Assembly: GCF_007859295.1 (NCBI RefSeq)
Contig: NZ_VOHB01000002.1
Coordinates: 248,001-312,000 of the forward strand
Origin: Planococcus sp. CPCC 101016
Lineage (GTDB): Bacteria > Bacillota > Bacilli > Bacillales_A > Planococcaceae
Direction of reading: 5' to 3'
DNA: 64,000 nucleotides
Shown: positions 55,789 through 64,000 of the stretch, one piece after another
Position numbering within the stretch: position 1 is the first letter of the stretch
How the letters are laid out: every line of letters starts with the position of its first letter
The notes under the pieces: model-generated
The model's input: only the letters and a program-made list of their open reading frames with translations
What the model was told of the DNA's origin: nothing
The model's database searches: none
Position numbers and translations under genes: made by a program

Positions 55789-57078
55789 ATGCGAGAAAAT
55801 GAAAAACAGGGCCCTATTGTGGCTAAATCTACCGCTATACATACCCCATTCTATTACGGTTGGCTGATTGTAATGATTGCCGGGCTGTCCCATTTTTTCT
55901 CGGGTCCTGGCCAAACCTATTCGAACGCAATCTTCATCGACTACTACATCGAGGAATTCGGCTGGAGCCGATCTGCGATTTCCGGCATCTATTCATCGGC
56001 GACCTTGCTTGCAGGATTTATGCTGTTCATGGTCGGTCGGCTCATCGACAAATTCGGTGCACGGAAAATGTCGGTTGTCATTTCGATTTTTCTTGTGGCA
56101 GCGTGTATGTTCAATAGTTTTGTCATCAACTGGGCCATGCTGTTTTTCGGCTTTTTTGCCATCCGGCTTCTCGGCCAAGGATCGATGTCTCTTATGCCAA
56201 ATGCATTGGTGCCGCAGTGGTTTATCCAAAAGCGCGGCAGGGCCTTGAGCTTGGCTGCGCTCGGCGCAATGGTCGGTTCTGCAGCGTTTCCGCTCATCAA
56301 TGTATGGCTCATTGAGCTGTACGGCTGGCGCACAACGTGGCAGATTCTGGGGGCCTCCATCCTCATCATTTTCACCCCGCTGGCATTTCTGTTTATCCGC
56401 AACCGTCCGGAAGACATCGGGCTGCGGCCGGATAACGGACCTGTTTTGAGCAAAAAAGAACAGCAGAACCAGCTGTCAGCGGATGTCAGCTGGACGGTGA
56501 AAGAAGCGAAAAAAACGCGCTCTTTCTGGCTGCTGTTGTATTGTGTAGCCGTCCCGGCGTTGGTCAATACGGGCATGACCTTTCATCTGGTCTCCATCTT
56601 TTCACTTCAGTCCCTGACGCCGGAAACAGCGGCGGCTGTATTGAGCCTCATGGCAATCATTGGTTTTCCTGTAACATTTCTGGCAGGGTATCTATTGGAT
56701 AAAATAAGTGTTCAGTGGATGCTTGCAGCTGTTTTTGCAGGAGAGCTGGTGTCCATATTCCTGTTGAAAGAAGCGACTGTCTTTTCAGCGGCCATTCTTT
56801 TTGCGGCCGTCTGGGGCTTCATGCTGGGCATCGAGCGTGTCACACTCAGTGTCGTCTGGCCGAATTATTTTGGCAGACAGTATTTAGGGAGCATCACAGG
56901 GATATCCATGGCTGTCATGGTGGTCGGTTCTGCGCTCGGCCCGTTGCCGTTCGGGCTTTTCTTTGACCGGTTCGGCAGTTACAACGAAGTGCTGTGGGTG
57001 ATCATGATATTCCCGTTGCTTGGCATTATTGCTGCATTAATGGCATCTCCTCCGGAAAAAGCAGCCGTGCGCGAATGA
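55789..57078 (+). CDS. MFS transporter, oxalate/formate antiporter (OFA)-like
   Basis: 429 residues from ATG 55789 behind TTGGAGGAG. Twelve membrane segments; YYGWLIVMIAGLSHFFSGPGQTYSNAIF in the first helix region (split by my notation) and GRLIDKFGARKMSV after helix 2 are typical of the OFA/monocarboxylate branch. It probably moves a small organic acid. Central loop about 195-235 is charged. Substrate unknown. Confidence 0.82.
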   Translation: MRENEKQGPIVAKSTAIHTPFYYGWLIVMIAGLSHFFSGPGQTYSNAIFIDYYIEEFGWSRSAISGIYSSATLLAGFMLFMVGRLIDKFGARKMSVVISIFLVAACMFNSFVINWAMLFFGFFAIRLLGQGSMSLMPNALVPQWFIQKRGRALSLAALGAMVGSAAFPLINVWLIELYGWRTTWQILGASILIIFTPLAFLFIRNRPEDIGLRPDNGPVLSKKEQQNQLSADVSWTVKEAKKTRSFWLLLYCVAVPALVNTGMTFHLVSIFSLQSLTPETAAAVLSLMAIIGFPVTFLAGYLLDKISVQWMLAAVFAGELVSIFLLKEATVFSAAILFAAVWGFMLGIERVTLSVVWPNYFGRQYLGSITGISMAVMVVGSALGPLPFGLFFDRFGSYNEVLWVIMIFPLLGIIAALMASPPEKAAVRE

Positions 57079-57123
57079 CCATTTCTCTCTAGAAATCTTT
57101 TGGGCAAAAACCGGCACACGTCG

Positions 57124-57208
57124 GTGGCTGGAAAAACTATCTATTCCAAGGATTCTCCCGTATAATGAGCGCACTGGAACGAACATAGTTTACCAGCCAC
57201 TTAGGAGG
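57124..57208 (+). other. Long inverted repeat, possible structured RNA
   Basis: GTGGCTGG (57124-57131) pairs with CCAGCCAC (57193-57200), and AAACTAT (57134-57140) with ATAGTTT (57185-57191), enclosing a 44-base loop. An AGGAGG follows at 57203-57208 but no start codon lies in reach. The remaining ~330 bases before 57541 show no gene. Confidence 0.45.
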
Positions 57209-57540
57209 AACTAACTAAACAATCCAAGCACAGGTAAGAAGTTATGTCTCTTACTCTACGGATTTTGTCTCTAATAAAAAATTCTCGCGAGCCGGCAGGA
57301 AATAAGATACGTACAAGAAGCAGGTGTCTTCTAAAGGAATTACCTCTAAGCAGAATTTAGCTTAAAACTATTTAAATATAAAAATTTCGGCGATAAGCCA
57401 ATTTAGTCAAATAATCGATTATTTCTGATTTTGCTAATAAAAATAATAGTATTTGATGAAAGACACTTACGGATAGTAAAAAAGGATAAACCAATAAAAG
57501 AGACACTTGAACAACGTGTGTTGAAAAAGGGGGCAAGTTT

Positions 57541-57738
57541 ATGCCAGATGACCTTACAATTTATGAAGTTCGCGAAGTGAAGCAATTGCTTTCTTTCAAG
57601 ACGGCTGATCTTGTAAAAAGCCGATTGTTTACTAAAACAATTAGCAGCAATCAATTTAAAGATATCCTGGAAAACGATATCGAACTTTCCTGTGGAGAAA
57701 TTGAAGATCTCGAGAATATACTAATTGCTTCTACTTAA
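57541..57738 (+). CDS. Small acidic protein of unknown function
   Basis: 65 residues; AAGGGGGC lies 8 bases before the ATG. Helical, acidic (YEVREVKQLLSFKTADLVKS, SCGEIEDLENILI), with no membrane segment. A terminator follows. Not recognised. Confidence 0.6.
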   Translation: MPDDLTIYEVREVKQLLSFKTADLVKSRLFTKTISSNQFKDILENDIELSCGEIEDLENILIAST

Positions 57739-57752
57739 TTAAGTAGAGCCTA

Positions 57753-57797
57753 AAGAAGGACAGAAGCGAAGCAACGCGCTTTCTGTCCTTCTTTTTT
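57753..57797 (+). terminator. Terminator after the 57541 gene
   Basis: AAGGACAGAA...GC pairs with GC...TTCTGTCCTT, followed by CTTTTTT. Confidence 0.85.
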
Positions 57798-57914
57798 ATT
57801 TGGTTTCTTCCAGCTCCAACTTGCTTCCTGCAGAAAAGCTTAATAAGGCACCCAGTTTCAGAAATCCTGCAAATATTCGTTGGTGATTATGAATTTTTCT
57901 TTTGCCTTAATTCT

Positions 57915-57956
57915 ATAAAAAACCCCGAATCTTAGTGTGAGCACTAAGGTTCGGGA
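57915..57956 (-). terminator. Terminator of the K+/H+ antiporter gene
   Basis: CCCGAA-CTTAGTG pairs with CACTAAG-TTCGGG; on the minus strand it is followed by a TTTTTT run. Confidence 0.85.
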
Positions 57957-57993
57957 TGCAGCATCTCTTGAATCTTCCTTTTTCTGAAGGCAC

Positions 57994-59481
57994 TCAGTTA
58001 TCATCCGAAAGCCCGTTTTCCCCCAATGTCTTTTTAAGCTCTTTTTTCCTGTTTTTAGACACCAGAATATACAGAATATCATTTGTTTGAATGGTCGTTT
58101 CACCATAAGGCGTGACTAATTCTTCATCCCGAATGATGGCGTTGATCAGAACCTCCGGAGGAAAATCAATTTCCGCCAGACTTTTGCCTAAAATCGGTGT
58201 TTCATTGCTGACGGTATATTCGACTATTTCGGCATTCGCTTTGCCGATGGAGACAAGCTCCAATGTGTGGATCGGTGCCACTTTCTTCGGCCCCGTCAGT
58301 CCCAGCTTCTCGGCAAAAGGAGAAATTGTAGCGCCTTGGATCAGCGCCGAAGTAAGGACGACGAAGAAGACGACGTTAAAGAACAGCTGGGCATTTTCCA
58401 ACCCTGCAATCATCGGGAATGTCGCCAGTACAATCGGGACAGCGCCTCTTAGGCCAGCCCAGGAAATGAGCGTTTTTTCCTGCCAAGTATAATCGAAACC
58501 AAGTGTGGAAACCAACACGGCAAGAGGACGTGCCACTAGGATTAGAATGAACGATAACAGGAAGCCCTTAAAGATAATATCAAGCGTGAAGAGCTGACTT
58601 GGGAATACCAATAATCCCAGAATCACGAACATCAGCAATTGCATCATCCAGGCAAACCCTTCATTGAAATGAAAAATAGTATGGCGGAATGTCAAATCAC
58701 TGTTGCCGATGACTAAAGCAGCTACATATACCGCGAGTAGTCCACTGCCGTTCAAGTTGGCAGCTACGCTATAGGTCAAAATGGCAAATCCCATAGCGAG
58801 AATAGGGTAAAGTCCGCCTGAATCCAAGTTGATCTTATTGATGGCCCATGAAGCAAGACGCCCCAATAGAAGACCGAACAGGAGTCCAAGACCCATCTGC
58901 AGGAAAAATACGCCGATGATGTTCAAGATGCCTTGTTCGTCCGATACGATCAATTGGATAAATGCCAAAGTTAAAAACATGGCCATCGGATCGTTGGTGC
59001 CGGATTCCGCTTCCAATGTAGCGGCCAGACGATTTTTAATATTTTGCCCTTTAAGGGCAGCGAAAACGGCAGCTGCATCTGTGGAACCGACAATGGCACC
59101 GAAAAGAAGGCCTTCCATCCATGTCACGTCCAAGACAAAGGTAGCAGCAATAGCGACTATGAAAGTGGTGATTAAGACGCCGGCAGTCGCGAGGACCAGT
59201 GAAGGAAAAACCACAGGTTTAATGGTCGTCCATTTTGTTGACAAACCGCCTTCAAAAAGAATGACAACCAAAGCGAAAATCCCAATGAATTGAGCGTAAG
59301 AGGGGTTATCAAAATAGAGGAGTCCAAAGCCGTCACTGCCGGCAAGCATTCCGATTGCGATGAACAAAATGAGGGCAGGAACGCCGAAACGTGAAGAAAA
59401 TTTCGTCGTAAAGACCCCGATGATAAAAAATAAGGCGAGTACAAACATCAAATAATCCGGAGTAATAATGTTATTCATCAT
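57994..59481 (-). CDS. Potassium/proton antiporter, CPA1 NhaP2/CvrA type
   Basis: 495 residues with 12-13 membrane helices (residues 1-390). VVILFEGGLSTKW, GAIVGSTDAAAVFAAL and LEAESGTNDPMAMFL hold the conserved Asp residues of CPA1 exchangers. A TrkA-C (RCK_C) domain occupies about 405-485 and would bind a regulatory nucleotide. It exchanges K+ or Na+ for H+ in the cytoplasmic membrane. AGGAGG lies 14 bases before the ATG, rather far; a weaker start cannot be excluded. Confidence 0.9.
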   Translation of the reverse strand: MMNNIITPDYLMFVLALFFIIGVFTTKFSSRFGVPALILFIAIGMLAGSDGFGLLYFDNPSYAQFIGIFALVVILFEGGLSTKWTTIKPVVFPSLVLATAGVLITTFIVAIAATFVLDVTWMEGLLFGAIVGSTDAAAVFAALKGQNIKNRLAATLEAESGTNDPMAMFLTLAFIQLIVSDEQGILNIIGVFFLQMGLGLLFGLLLGRLASWAINKINLDSGGLYPILAMGFAILTYSVAANLNGSGLLAVYVAALVIGNSDLTFRHTIFHFNEGFAWMMQLLMFVILGLLVFPSQLFTLDIIFKGFLLSFILILVARPLAVLVSTLGFDYTWQEKTLISWAGLRGAVPIVLATFPMIAGLENAQLFFNVVFFVVLTSALIQGATISPFAEKLGLTGPKKVAPIHTLELVSIGKANAEIVEYTVSNETPILGKSLAEIDFPPEVLINAIIRDEELVTPYGETTIQTNDILYILVSKNRKKELKKTLGENGLSDDN

Positions 59482-59717
59482 GTTCGTGTGACATGCCTCC
59501 TTCTGCGAATCAGATACTGTAGTTGAATCATTTTTTCAAGAAAGTAAAACCTGATGCTATTTCTCCGTTGAAGGTTTTAAAGCCAAAGCCAAATCTGCTG
59601 GCGCCAGGCCGCCGGATCTTACCTGAACTTCTTTAAAATAACTATATTCTTATTTTAACTTTTTCTTCTGGCGAATCAAAGGCTAAAGCTGTGTTTCAGG
59701 GAAGTACTGCAATACGG

Positions 59718-59864
59718 TTGCCAGGAACTCACGCTACTCAGCTTGAAACTTACGGCGACAAATTAGTCGATCTTGGAGTGAACTTGGAAGGCGCTAAAAT
59801 CGGATTTGTTGTTCCAGCTTATATGGACATCGATTCTATTGAAGATTTGACGCCAGCTGAATAA
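59718..59864 (+). pseudogene. Remnant of a glycine betaine ABC transporter binding protein (OpuAC)
   Basis: The frame reads LPGTHATQLETYGDKLVDLG, then NLEGAKIGFVVPAYMDIDSI and a stop, matching an internal segment of OpuAC-type betaine-binding proteins just after the ligand loop. The preceding ~50 bases are degraded and no start, signal peptide or remaining domain is present. It is followed by a good terminator. A decayed or recombined copy of an osmoprotectant transporter gene. Confidence 0.8.
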
Positions 59865-59885
59865 GTAATTCTTATAGCAAGAACG

Positions 59886-59934
59886 AAAACCCCGAATGGC
59901 GGCACCTATTAACTGCCTGCCATTCAGGGTTTTA
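59886..59934 (+). terminator. Terminator after the OpuAC remnant
   Basis: AAAACCC-GAATGGC pairs with GCCATTC-GGGTTTT around a ~19-base loop; also serves the convergent gene at 59965. Confidence 0.8.
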
Positions 59935-59964
59935 TTCTGTCTTTTTTTATTCAGGTAGTTAAAA

Positions 59965-60315
59965 TCATTCCATCTTGCGGAGAGTCAGCAGTTGAACTTG
60001 GGAAATCACGTCGATGTGCTTTTCTCCTTTGGTATAAGAAACGGAAGCACCTTCTCTTTCCTGCTTGTCCCATCCGTTCAGCTTCAGAACCAGTTCGTAG
60101 CCAAGTGGAATACCGTTTTCTTCAGATGCTTTTTTCCAATTGTATATTCTGGCATCCTGGTTTTCTTCCAATAACTCCGCTTTTTTGGGGATTGGAAAAC
60201 CGGAAAAAGCTTCAGAAGCTTGGTAAGAAAAAAACGTTGTATAATAGAAAATTCCACTTGCCATGAGAATCAAAGCTAAGATGGCCAAGCCTGCTTTTCT
60301 TTTCAATTTCTTCAC
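59965..60315 (-). CDS. Hypothetical membrane-anchored protein
   Basis: 116 residues with an N-terminal basic stretch (MKKLKRKAG), one membrane helix (about 8-26) and an outside domain ending in VSYTKGEKHIDVISQVQLL. No motif recognised. AGAAGGTG lies upstream of the ATG on the minus strand. Confidence 0.65.
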   Translation of the reverse strand: MKKLKRKAGLAILALILMASGIFYYTTFFSYQASEAFSGFPIPKKAELLEENQDARIYNWKKASEENGIPLGYELVLKLNGWDKQEREGASVSYTKGEKHIDVISQVQLLTLRKME

Positions 60316-60464
60316 ACCTTCTTTCGAAAACGAATTTCTATCCTATAAATTTTACGTCAATCCAAAGCTGCTGTTAATTTCTTCTATTATATACTAGAAC
60401 AAGGTTAGCAAACTTTTAAATTTCCGCTGGTGATATGTTAACTTAAGAGGAAGGAGGGGGTTTG

Positions 60465-61424
60465 ATGGCGGGTATTAAGGATGTTGCGAAACTAGCAGGA
60501 GTGTCTGTTGCCACTGTTTCACGTGTCTTGAATAACCATCCCTATGTGAAGCAGGAAAAAGTGGAAGCTGTAAAAAAAGCCATTGCCGAAACAGGTTATA
60601 TCCAAAACATCAACGCAATCAATTTGAAAAAAGGCAAAACGAATTTGGTAGGCGTTGTTCTGCCTTTTTTGGACCACCCTTACTTCTCACAATTGGTCCA
60701 AGGAATTTTCAAGGCAGCTTCTACTCATAGATATAAGCTGGTCCTTTACCAGACAGGTTATCATGAAGGGCAAGAAATGGAAGCGCTGGAAATGTTGAAG
60801 TTAAAGCAAATCGACAGCCTGGTCATTTGCTCAAGGCAAGTGTCCTTGGAGGTAATCGAAGGATACCGTGAGTACGGAAACATTGTGCTGTTTGAAAATG
60901 GCGGAAATACACCGCTGAGTTATATCTTTGTCGATCATTACGCATGCTTTACGAATGCGTTGACTTATCTGTATGACAAGGGGCACAGGGAGATCGGGTT
61001 TTGCATAAATCGGACGGACGGAACCAACAGCAAGCAGCGAGAACAGGCATATCGGGATTTTTTAGAGACGAAAGGATTGTTCTATCAGGAGGAATACATC
61101 ATCAAAGATTGTATTTACTTGGAGGACGGGGAACGTGTTTTAAAAGAGCTTTCCCATTTAACTCGTCGGCCGACAGCTTTGATTGCAACGAGTGACCAGG
61201 TGGCAGCGGGAATCATTATTGCCAGTCCTCAATATGGCATAGCCATTCCCCATGATTTAGCGATCATTGGATTTGATAATCACGCGATTGCCAAAGCTTT
61301 GAACATCACTACCGTAGGCGTCCCTTTGCATTCCATCGGGCAACTTCTTTTTAAGCAGACTTTGTTAGAAGAAACTTCACATAAAGAAGTGGCTGTCGAA
61401 TTGATTCAAAGGCAGACTGTTTAA
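60465..61424 (+). CDS. LacI-family transcriptional regulator (orphan)
   Basis: 319 residues from ATG 60465 behind AAGGAGGGGG. The helix-turn-helix lies at 2-25 (GIKDVAKLAGVSVATVSRVL) and the effector domain follows, with VGVVLPFLDHPYFSQLVQGI and IIGFDNHAIAKALNITTVGVP. No sugar gene is adjacent, so the regulon must lie elsewhere. Clearly different from the 19749 regulator. Confidence 0.9.
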   Translation: MAGIKDVAKLAGVSVATVSRVLNNHPYVKQEKVEAVKKAIAETGYIQNINAINLKKGKTNLVGVVLPFLDHPYFSQLVQGIFKAASTHRYKLVLYQTGYHEGQEMEALEMLKLKQIDSLVICSRQVSLEVIEGYREYGNIVLFENGGNTPLSYIFVDHYACFTNALTYLYDKGHREIGFCINRTDGTNSKQREQAYRDFLETKGLFYQEEYIIKDCIYLEDGERVLKELSHLTRRPTALIATSDQVAAGIIIASPQYGIAIPHDLAIIGFDNHAIAKALNITTVGVPLHSIGQLLFKQTLLEETSHKEVAVELIQRQTV

Positions 61425-61573
61425 ACTCAAGGAATAATGAAGGATTTCGATATAGGGTAAACTGTGTAAGGTGAACAAAAGAATTTAACCTTATTTACCG
61501 CTTCGGTCGCTTTGGGATGGCCTTTGCCGAGCCCTAGACGTGCCTCCGCTAGCAATTTCGCGATAGCGAACAT

Positions 61574-61714
61574 AGAAGCAGTCCAATCAAAGTTGAAGAC
61601 AGAGAACGATACGCGATCATGCCCCGAAATGGGTTACACTCACGTAAGCATTCGCTGTCTCAAAATGATTTGGAACTGCTTCTTACCTTAAGCTTAGTTT
61701 ATGATATCGTTCTC
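61574..61714. repeat. Two interleaved inverted repeats
   Basis: AGAAGCAGTCCAATCA (61574-61589) is complementary, with small changes, to TGATTTGGAACTGCTTCT (61666-61683). GAGAACGATA (61602-61611) is complementary to TATCGTTCTC (61705-61714). The pairs cross rather than nest. No gene is seen in 61425-61780. Confidence 0.5.
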
Positions 61715-61782
61715 AGGTCAAGGGAATTCAATAGCTTTATTAAATAAAACTGTTTATCTTGTTATATAGAAGAAACTCAACT

Positions 61783-61818
61783 AAAAAAAGCGGATTGCAT
61801 CTATGTGCAATCCGCTTT
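61783..61818 (-). terminator. Terminator of the HxlR gene
   Basis: AAAGCGGATTGCA / TGCAATCCGCTTT, 13-bp perfect stem; on the minus strand a seven-T run follows. Confidence 0.9.
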
Positions 61819-61837
61819 GTGTTTTATTGGACAGGCT

Positions 61838-62194
61838 TCAGCTGCTTTCCACTTTCTTCGTATCCAAGTTCTGCTCCATATAATCTTTGCCCCACTCATA
61901 CATAGAGTCCAGAATCGGGATAAGGCTTCGTCCTTGCTCCGTAAGCGAGTACTCCACTTTTGGAGGGACGACCGGATATACTTCGCGATGCACAATCAAA
62001 TGGTCTTCAAGTTCACGCAATTGGTTCACCAGCATGCGTTGGGTGATGCCCGGCATCAGGTTTTTTAATTCGCCGAAACGTTTTGTGCCTTCTTTGCCTA
62101 GATGCCACAGTATCAGCATCTTCCACTTGCCGCCAATAATTGAAAGTGTCAGTTCTTTTTCGCAATTAAAGCTTTTTTCTCCCAAGTTGGGCAT
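61838..62194 (-). CDS. HxlR-family (MarR-like) transcriptional regulator
   Basis: 118 residues from the ATG at 62194, which has GAAGGAAG upstream. The HxlR winged helix is recognised from [40 protein letters not shown] and [11 protein letters not shown] single conserved Cys lies near the N-terminus, as in redox- or aldehyde-sensing members. Its start overlaps the end of the HAD gene by 29 bases, so the two are co-transcribed. Confidence 0.9.
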   Translation of the reverse strand: MPNLGEKSFNCEKELTLSIIGGKWKMLILWHLGKEGTKRFGELKNLMPGITQRMLVNQLRELEDHLIVHREVYPVVPPKVEYSLTEQGRSLIPILDSMYEWGKDYMEQNLDTKKVESS

Positions 62195-63026
62195 GTTCTT
62201 CGCTTCCTTCCGTAGTAACGACAGCCATTTCCGGTTCCAGAATAAACTGATCGATCGCATGACGTACACCTTCGTCATTGTTTGTCAAAGTGGTGTAGTC
62301 CGCAATGTCTTTTACTGCCTGTACGGCATTTCCCATGGCGATGCCAAACCCCGCTGCCTTGATCAGTTCGAAATCATTGTGGTTGTCGCCGATTCCGATG
62401 ACTTCTAAGCGGTCGATGCCAAGTTCGTTCGCCAGAAACAAAAGAGCGTTCCCTTTATTTGCTTCCGGATGTGTCACTTCCAGGTAGTTTGTTTTCGATT
62501 TCTCGATATAGGCGAATTCGCCGAAAACTAATTGCAATTCTTTCTGCAGCCCATCAAGCGCACCGGGTTCATCGATAAAGAGCAGTTTCGTAAACCCTTT
62601 CTGTGCCAGTTTCATCAGATCCGGCTCTATTACGTACGGAACATTGACTGCTTTTGCGTAAGCAACCAGCTTATCGGTTTCAGCTGCACCGTAAAGGGTG
62701 TCGTCCTGATAGACTTGCAGGTGTATGTTCTTCTGGTGCGCAATCTCAATTAAGGATTTTGCGATTTCCGGGGAGACAGAGCGCTCGTACAATACTTCCC
62801 CGTCATTTGCAGCTTTGATCATCGCCCCTTGATATGTAATGAGCGGGGCAGTAATTCCCAGCTGCTGTGCTATAAGTTTGGCGGAAGAAAACATCCTTCC
62901 CGTCGCAATTGTTACAACTGCTCCCATTTCAATCGCTTTTCGGATCGCTGCTGCAGTGCCAGGTGAAATCAGCAGATCATCTGTCAGCAGGGTGCCGTCA
63001 AGATCGATCGCAATCATTTTGTACAT
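62166..63026 (-). CDS. Cof-type HAD-superfamily phosphatase
   Basis: 286 residues from the ATG at 63026, set by GAGGAG; an upstream start at 63041 lacks a site. The nucleophile motif [10 protein letters not shown], motif II TIATGR and motif [19 protein letters not shown] are all present, with a large C2B cap (about 85-200). Such proteins dephosphorylate sugar phosphates, FMN or pyridoxal phosphate. It sits between a cyclase-family gene and an HxlR regulator. Confidence 0.9.
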   Translation of the reverse strand: MYKMIAIDLDGTLLTDDLLISPGTAAAIRKAIEMGAVVTIATGRMFSSAKLIAQQLGITAPLITYQGAMIKAANDGEVLYERSVSPEIAKSLIEIAHQKNIHLQVYQDDTLYGAAETDKLVAYAKAVNVPYVIEPDLMKLAQKGFTKLLFIDEPGALDGLQKELQLVFGEFAYIEKSKTNYLEVTHPEANKGNALLFLANELGIDRLEVIGIGDNHNDFELIKAAGFGIAMGNAVQAVKDIADYTTLTNNDEGVRHAIDQFILEPEMAVVTTEGSEEHAQLGRKKL

Positions 63027-63070
63027 ATGTTCTCTCCTCAATCTTCTTTTTATCGCGCTTTAGAAGTGGA

Positions 63071-63691
63071 TCAAAAACTGAGCCCTTCGAACAGCAGGAC
63101 CCTTGCAGGTGAAGCTTCCGTTCCTATCAGCTTTAACGGCGCTGCCACCAGGAAGTATTCACCTGTTTCCACTTCCTTTAACTGCAGGCCTTCTACAATG
63201 ATGATGCCATTGGAAAACAAGGTTTTATGCGTCGGATGCCCTTCTTGGCTTCTTTCGATCCCAAGAGAATCGATTCCAACTCCTTGAATCCCTATCTCAA
63301 CCAAATAGTTTGCACCATCTTCTGCAAGAAAAATAAAATCAAAGTTAAAGTTAACATCAAATGAGTTTTTTGTTTTCAGTAGAATGAAATCGTCTTTCTG
63401 GATCTCGAACTTCTCCAGATCCGTTTTTGAGATGTGATTCTCTGCGTCAGTCAAATCCAATACTTTGCATCTTCCTACGAGCTTTTCCATCGAAATCGAT
63501 TCAAAGGTTTCGCCGTCATTAGTCATATGAAGTGGGGCGTCGATATGGGTTCCGGTATGGACATTCAGTTCTAGGCGCGTTTCGGTAACATAGCCATTCG
63601 TCTGCCGGTCCATTCGTGGCTGCTTTTCCGCATTGTCATTGTAAACGGGCATTCCTTCGTAAATTGAACCTGTTACGTCATACATTTTCAT
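63071..63691 (-). CDS. Cyclase / kynurenine formamidase-like hydrolase
   Basis: 206 residues from the ATG at 63691, which follows GGAAGGG; longer frames have no site. The metal-binding HTGTHIDAPLH motif (Zn or Mn ligands) and GIQGVGIDSLGIE identify the cyclase family, which hydrolyses N-formylkynurenine, isatin or related amides and lactones. The substrate is unknown. First gene of the cyclase-HAD-HxlR group. Confidence 0.88.
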   Translation of the reverse strand: MKMYDVTGSIYEGMPVYNDNAEKQPRMDRQTNGYVTETRLELNVHTGTHIDAPLHMTNDGETFESISMEKLVGRCKVLDLTDAENHISKTDLEKFEIQKDDFILLKTKNSFDVNFNFDFIFLAEDGANYLVEIGIQGVGIDSLGIERSQEGHPTHKTLFSNGIIIVEGLQLKEVETGEYFLVAAPLKLIGTEASPARVLLFEGLSF

Positions 63692-63830
63692 TTGATCAAC
63701 CCTTCCGTTGCTGAGATGGTTTTGAACTGTACGTTCACTTTGGCATGTTACGGATTCAGCTGTCCAGTGAAAACGCTTGAGTTCCAAACGCTTCACACCG
63801 CCTATTTCTCTTTATCACAAGAAACAATCA

Positions 63831-63863
63831 GAAAAGAGCCTGAAACTGAAGTGATTCAGGCTC
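63831..63863 (-). terminator. Terminator of the partial gene at the window end
   Basis: GAGCCTGAA / TTCAGGCTC stem; on the minus strand TTTTC follows. Confidence 0.75.
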
Positions 63864-63878
63864 AGACTCTTTCCGTTT

Positions 63879-64000
63879 TTATTCCAAATTTGCATGTCTG
63901 CCGTACATCGTGTTGGAGTTCAGTCCTTTTTGGTCCATGAACCGCAAGATGACAGCATCATAAAAAAGCAACAGCGATTGCTCAAACAGTGAACCCATTG
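63879..64000 (-). CDS. 3' end of an unidentified gene
   Basis: 40 codons are visible before the window edge. The C-terminus includes LLLFYDAVILRFMDQKGLN and ends NTMYGRHANLE. A terminator follows directly. No family recognised; the ATG at 63998 is probably internal. Confidence 0.6.
   Translation of the reverse strand, partial: MGSLFEQSLLLFYDAVILRFMDQKGLNSNTMYGRHANLE

Overview
The window looks like chromosomal DNA of a low-to-mid GC Bacillota, most likely a Planococcaceae/Bacillaceae relative such as Planococcus. Strong AGGAGG-type ribosome binding sites, GTG and TTG starts, Rho-independent terminators, cre-like boxes, MsmX-type sugar ABC importers without their own ATPase, and operons laid out as in Bacillus subtilis (yhcEFGHI, frlBONMD-frlR, mdx/mal-like) support this. 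The genus is inference. No tRNA, rRNA, CRISPR array or complete insertion sequence was seen.

Region by region. 1-1230: 3' end of a secreted GH53 galactanase. 1.5-7.5 kb: aldo/keto reductase, two small membrane proteins and a yhcE-F-G-H-I-like ABC transporter operon with a GntR regulator and a clear palindromic operator. 7.6-9.5 kb: a VmlR-type ABC-F antibiotic resistance gene behind a transcription-attenuation leader with tiny upstream ORFs. 9.6-13.2 kb: a second aldo/keto reductase and a formylglycine-generating enzyme next to its probable Cys-type sulfatase. 13.3-23.8 kb: a CcpA/LacI-controlled alpha-glucoside operon (two GH65 phosphorylases, binding protein, two permeases, YesL-like protein, LacI regulator, beta-phosphoglucomutase). 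24.0-31.1 kb: a sugar-acid cluster (DapA-family enzyme, unusually long IlvD/Edd dehydratase, U32-like protein, IclR regulator, alpha-ketoglutarate semialdehyde dehydrogenase) that reads as a Weimberg-like route to 2-oxoglutarate.

31-36.4 kb: a lipoprotein, small membrane proteins, then a translationally coupled pair of a MazG-like pyrophosphohydrolase and a PLD-nuclease/SF2-helicase fusion, a plausible defence or repair module. 36.6 kb: a PRPP synthetase paralogue with an altered ribose-5-phosphate loop. 38-43.9 kb: the complete frl fructosamine (Amadori product) operon with a perfect palindromic operator. 44-51 kb: many very small membrane proteins, a DHA2 exporter, an ACR3/BASS-like transporter and a cobalamin riboswitch with no recognisable B12 gene behind it.

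51-64 kb: an LTA-synthase-like phosphoglycerol transferase, a resolvase-fold protein that has lost its catalytic serine, a SulP transporter plus universal stress protein, an OFA-like MFS transporter, a K+/H+ antiporter, a remnant of a glycine-betaine binding protein, a lone LacI regulator, and an HxlR / Cof-HAD / cyclase group. The window ends inside an unidentified minus-strand gene.

The dominant theme is uptake and intracellular breakdown of plant- or decay-derived carbohydrates (galactan, alpha-glucosides, sugar acids, glycated amines). Uptake is by ABC importers that must share an ATPase encoded elsewhere, and each module has its own local regulator and operator.
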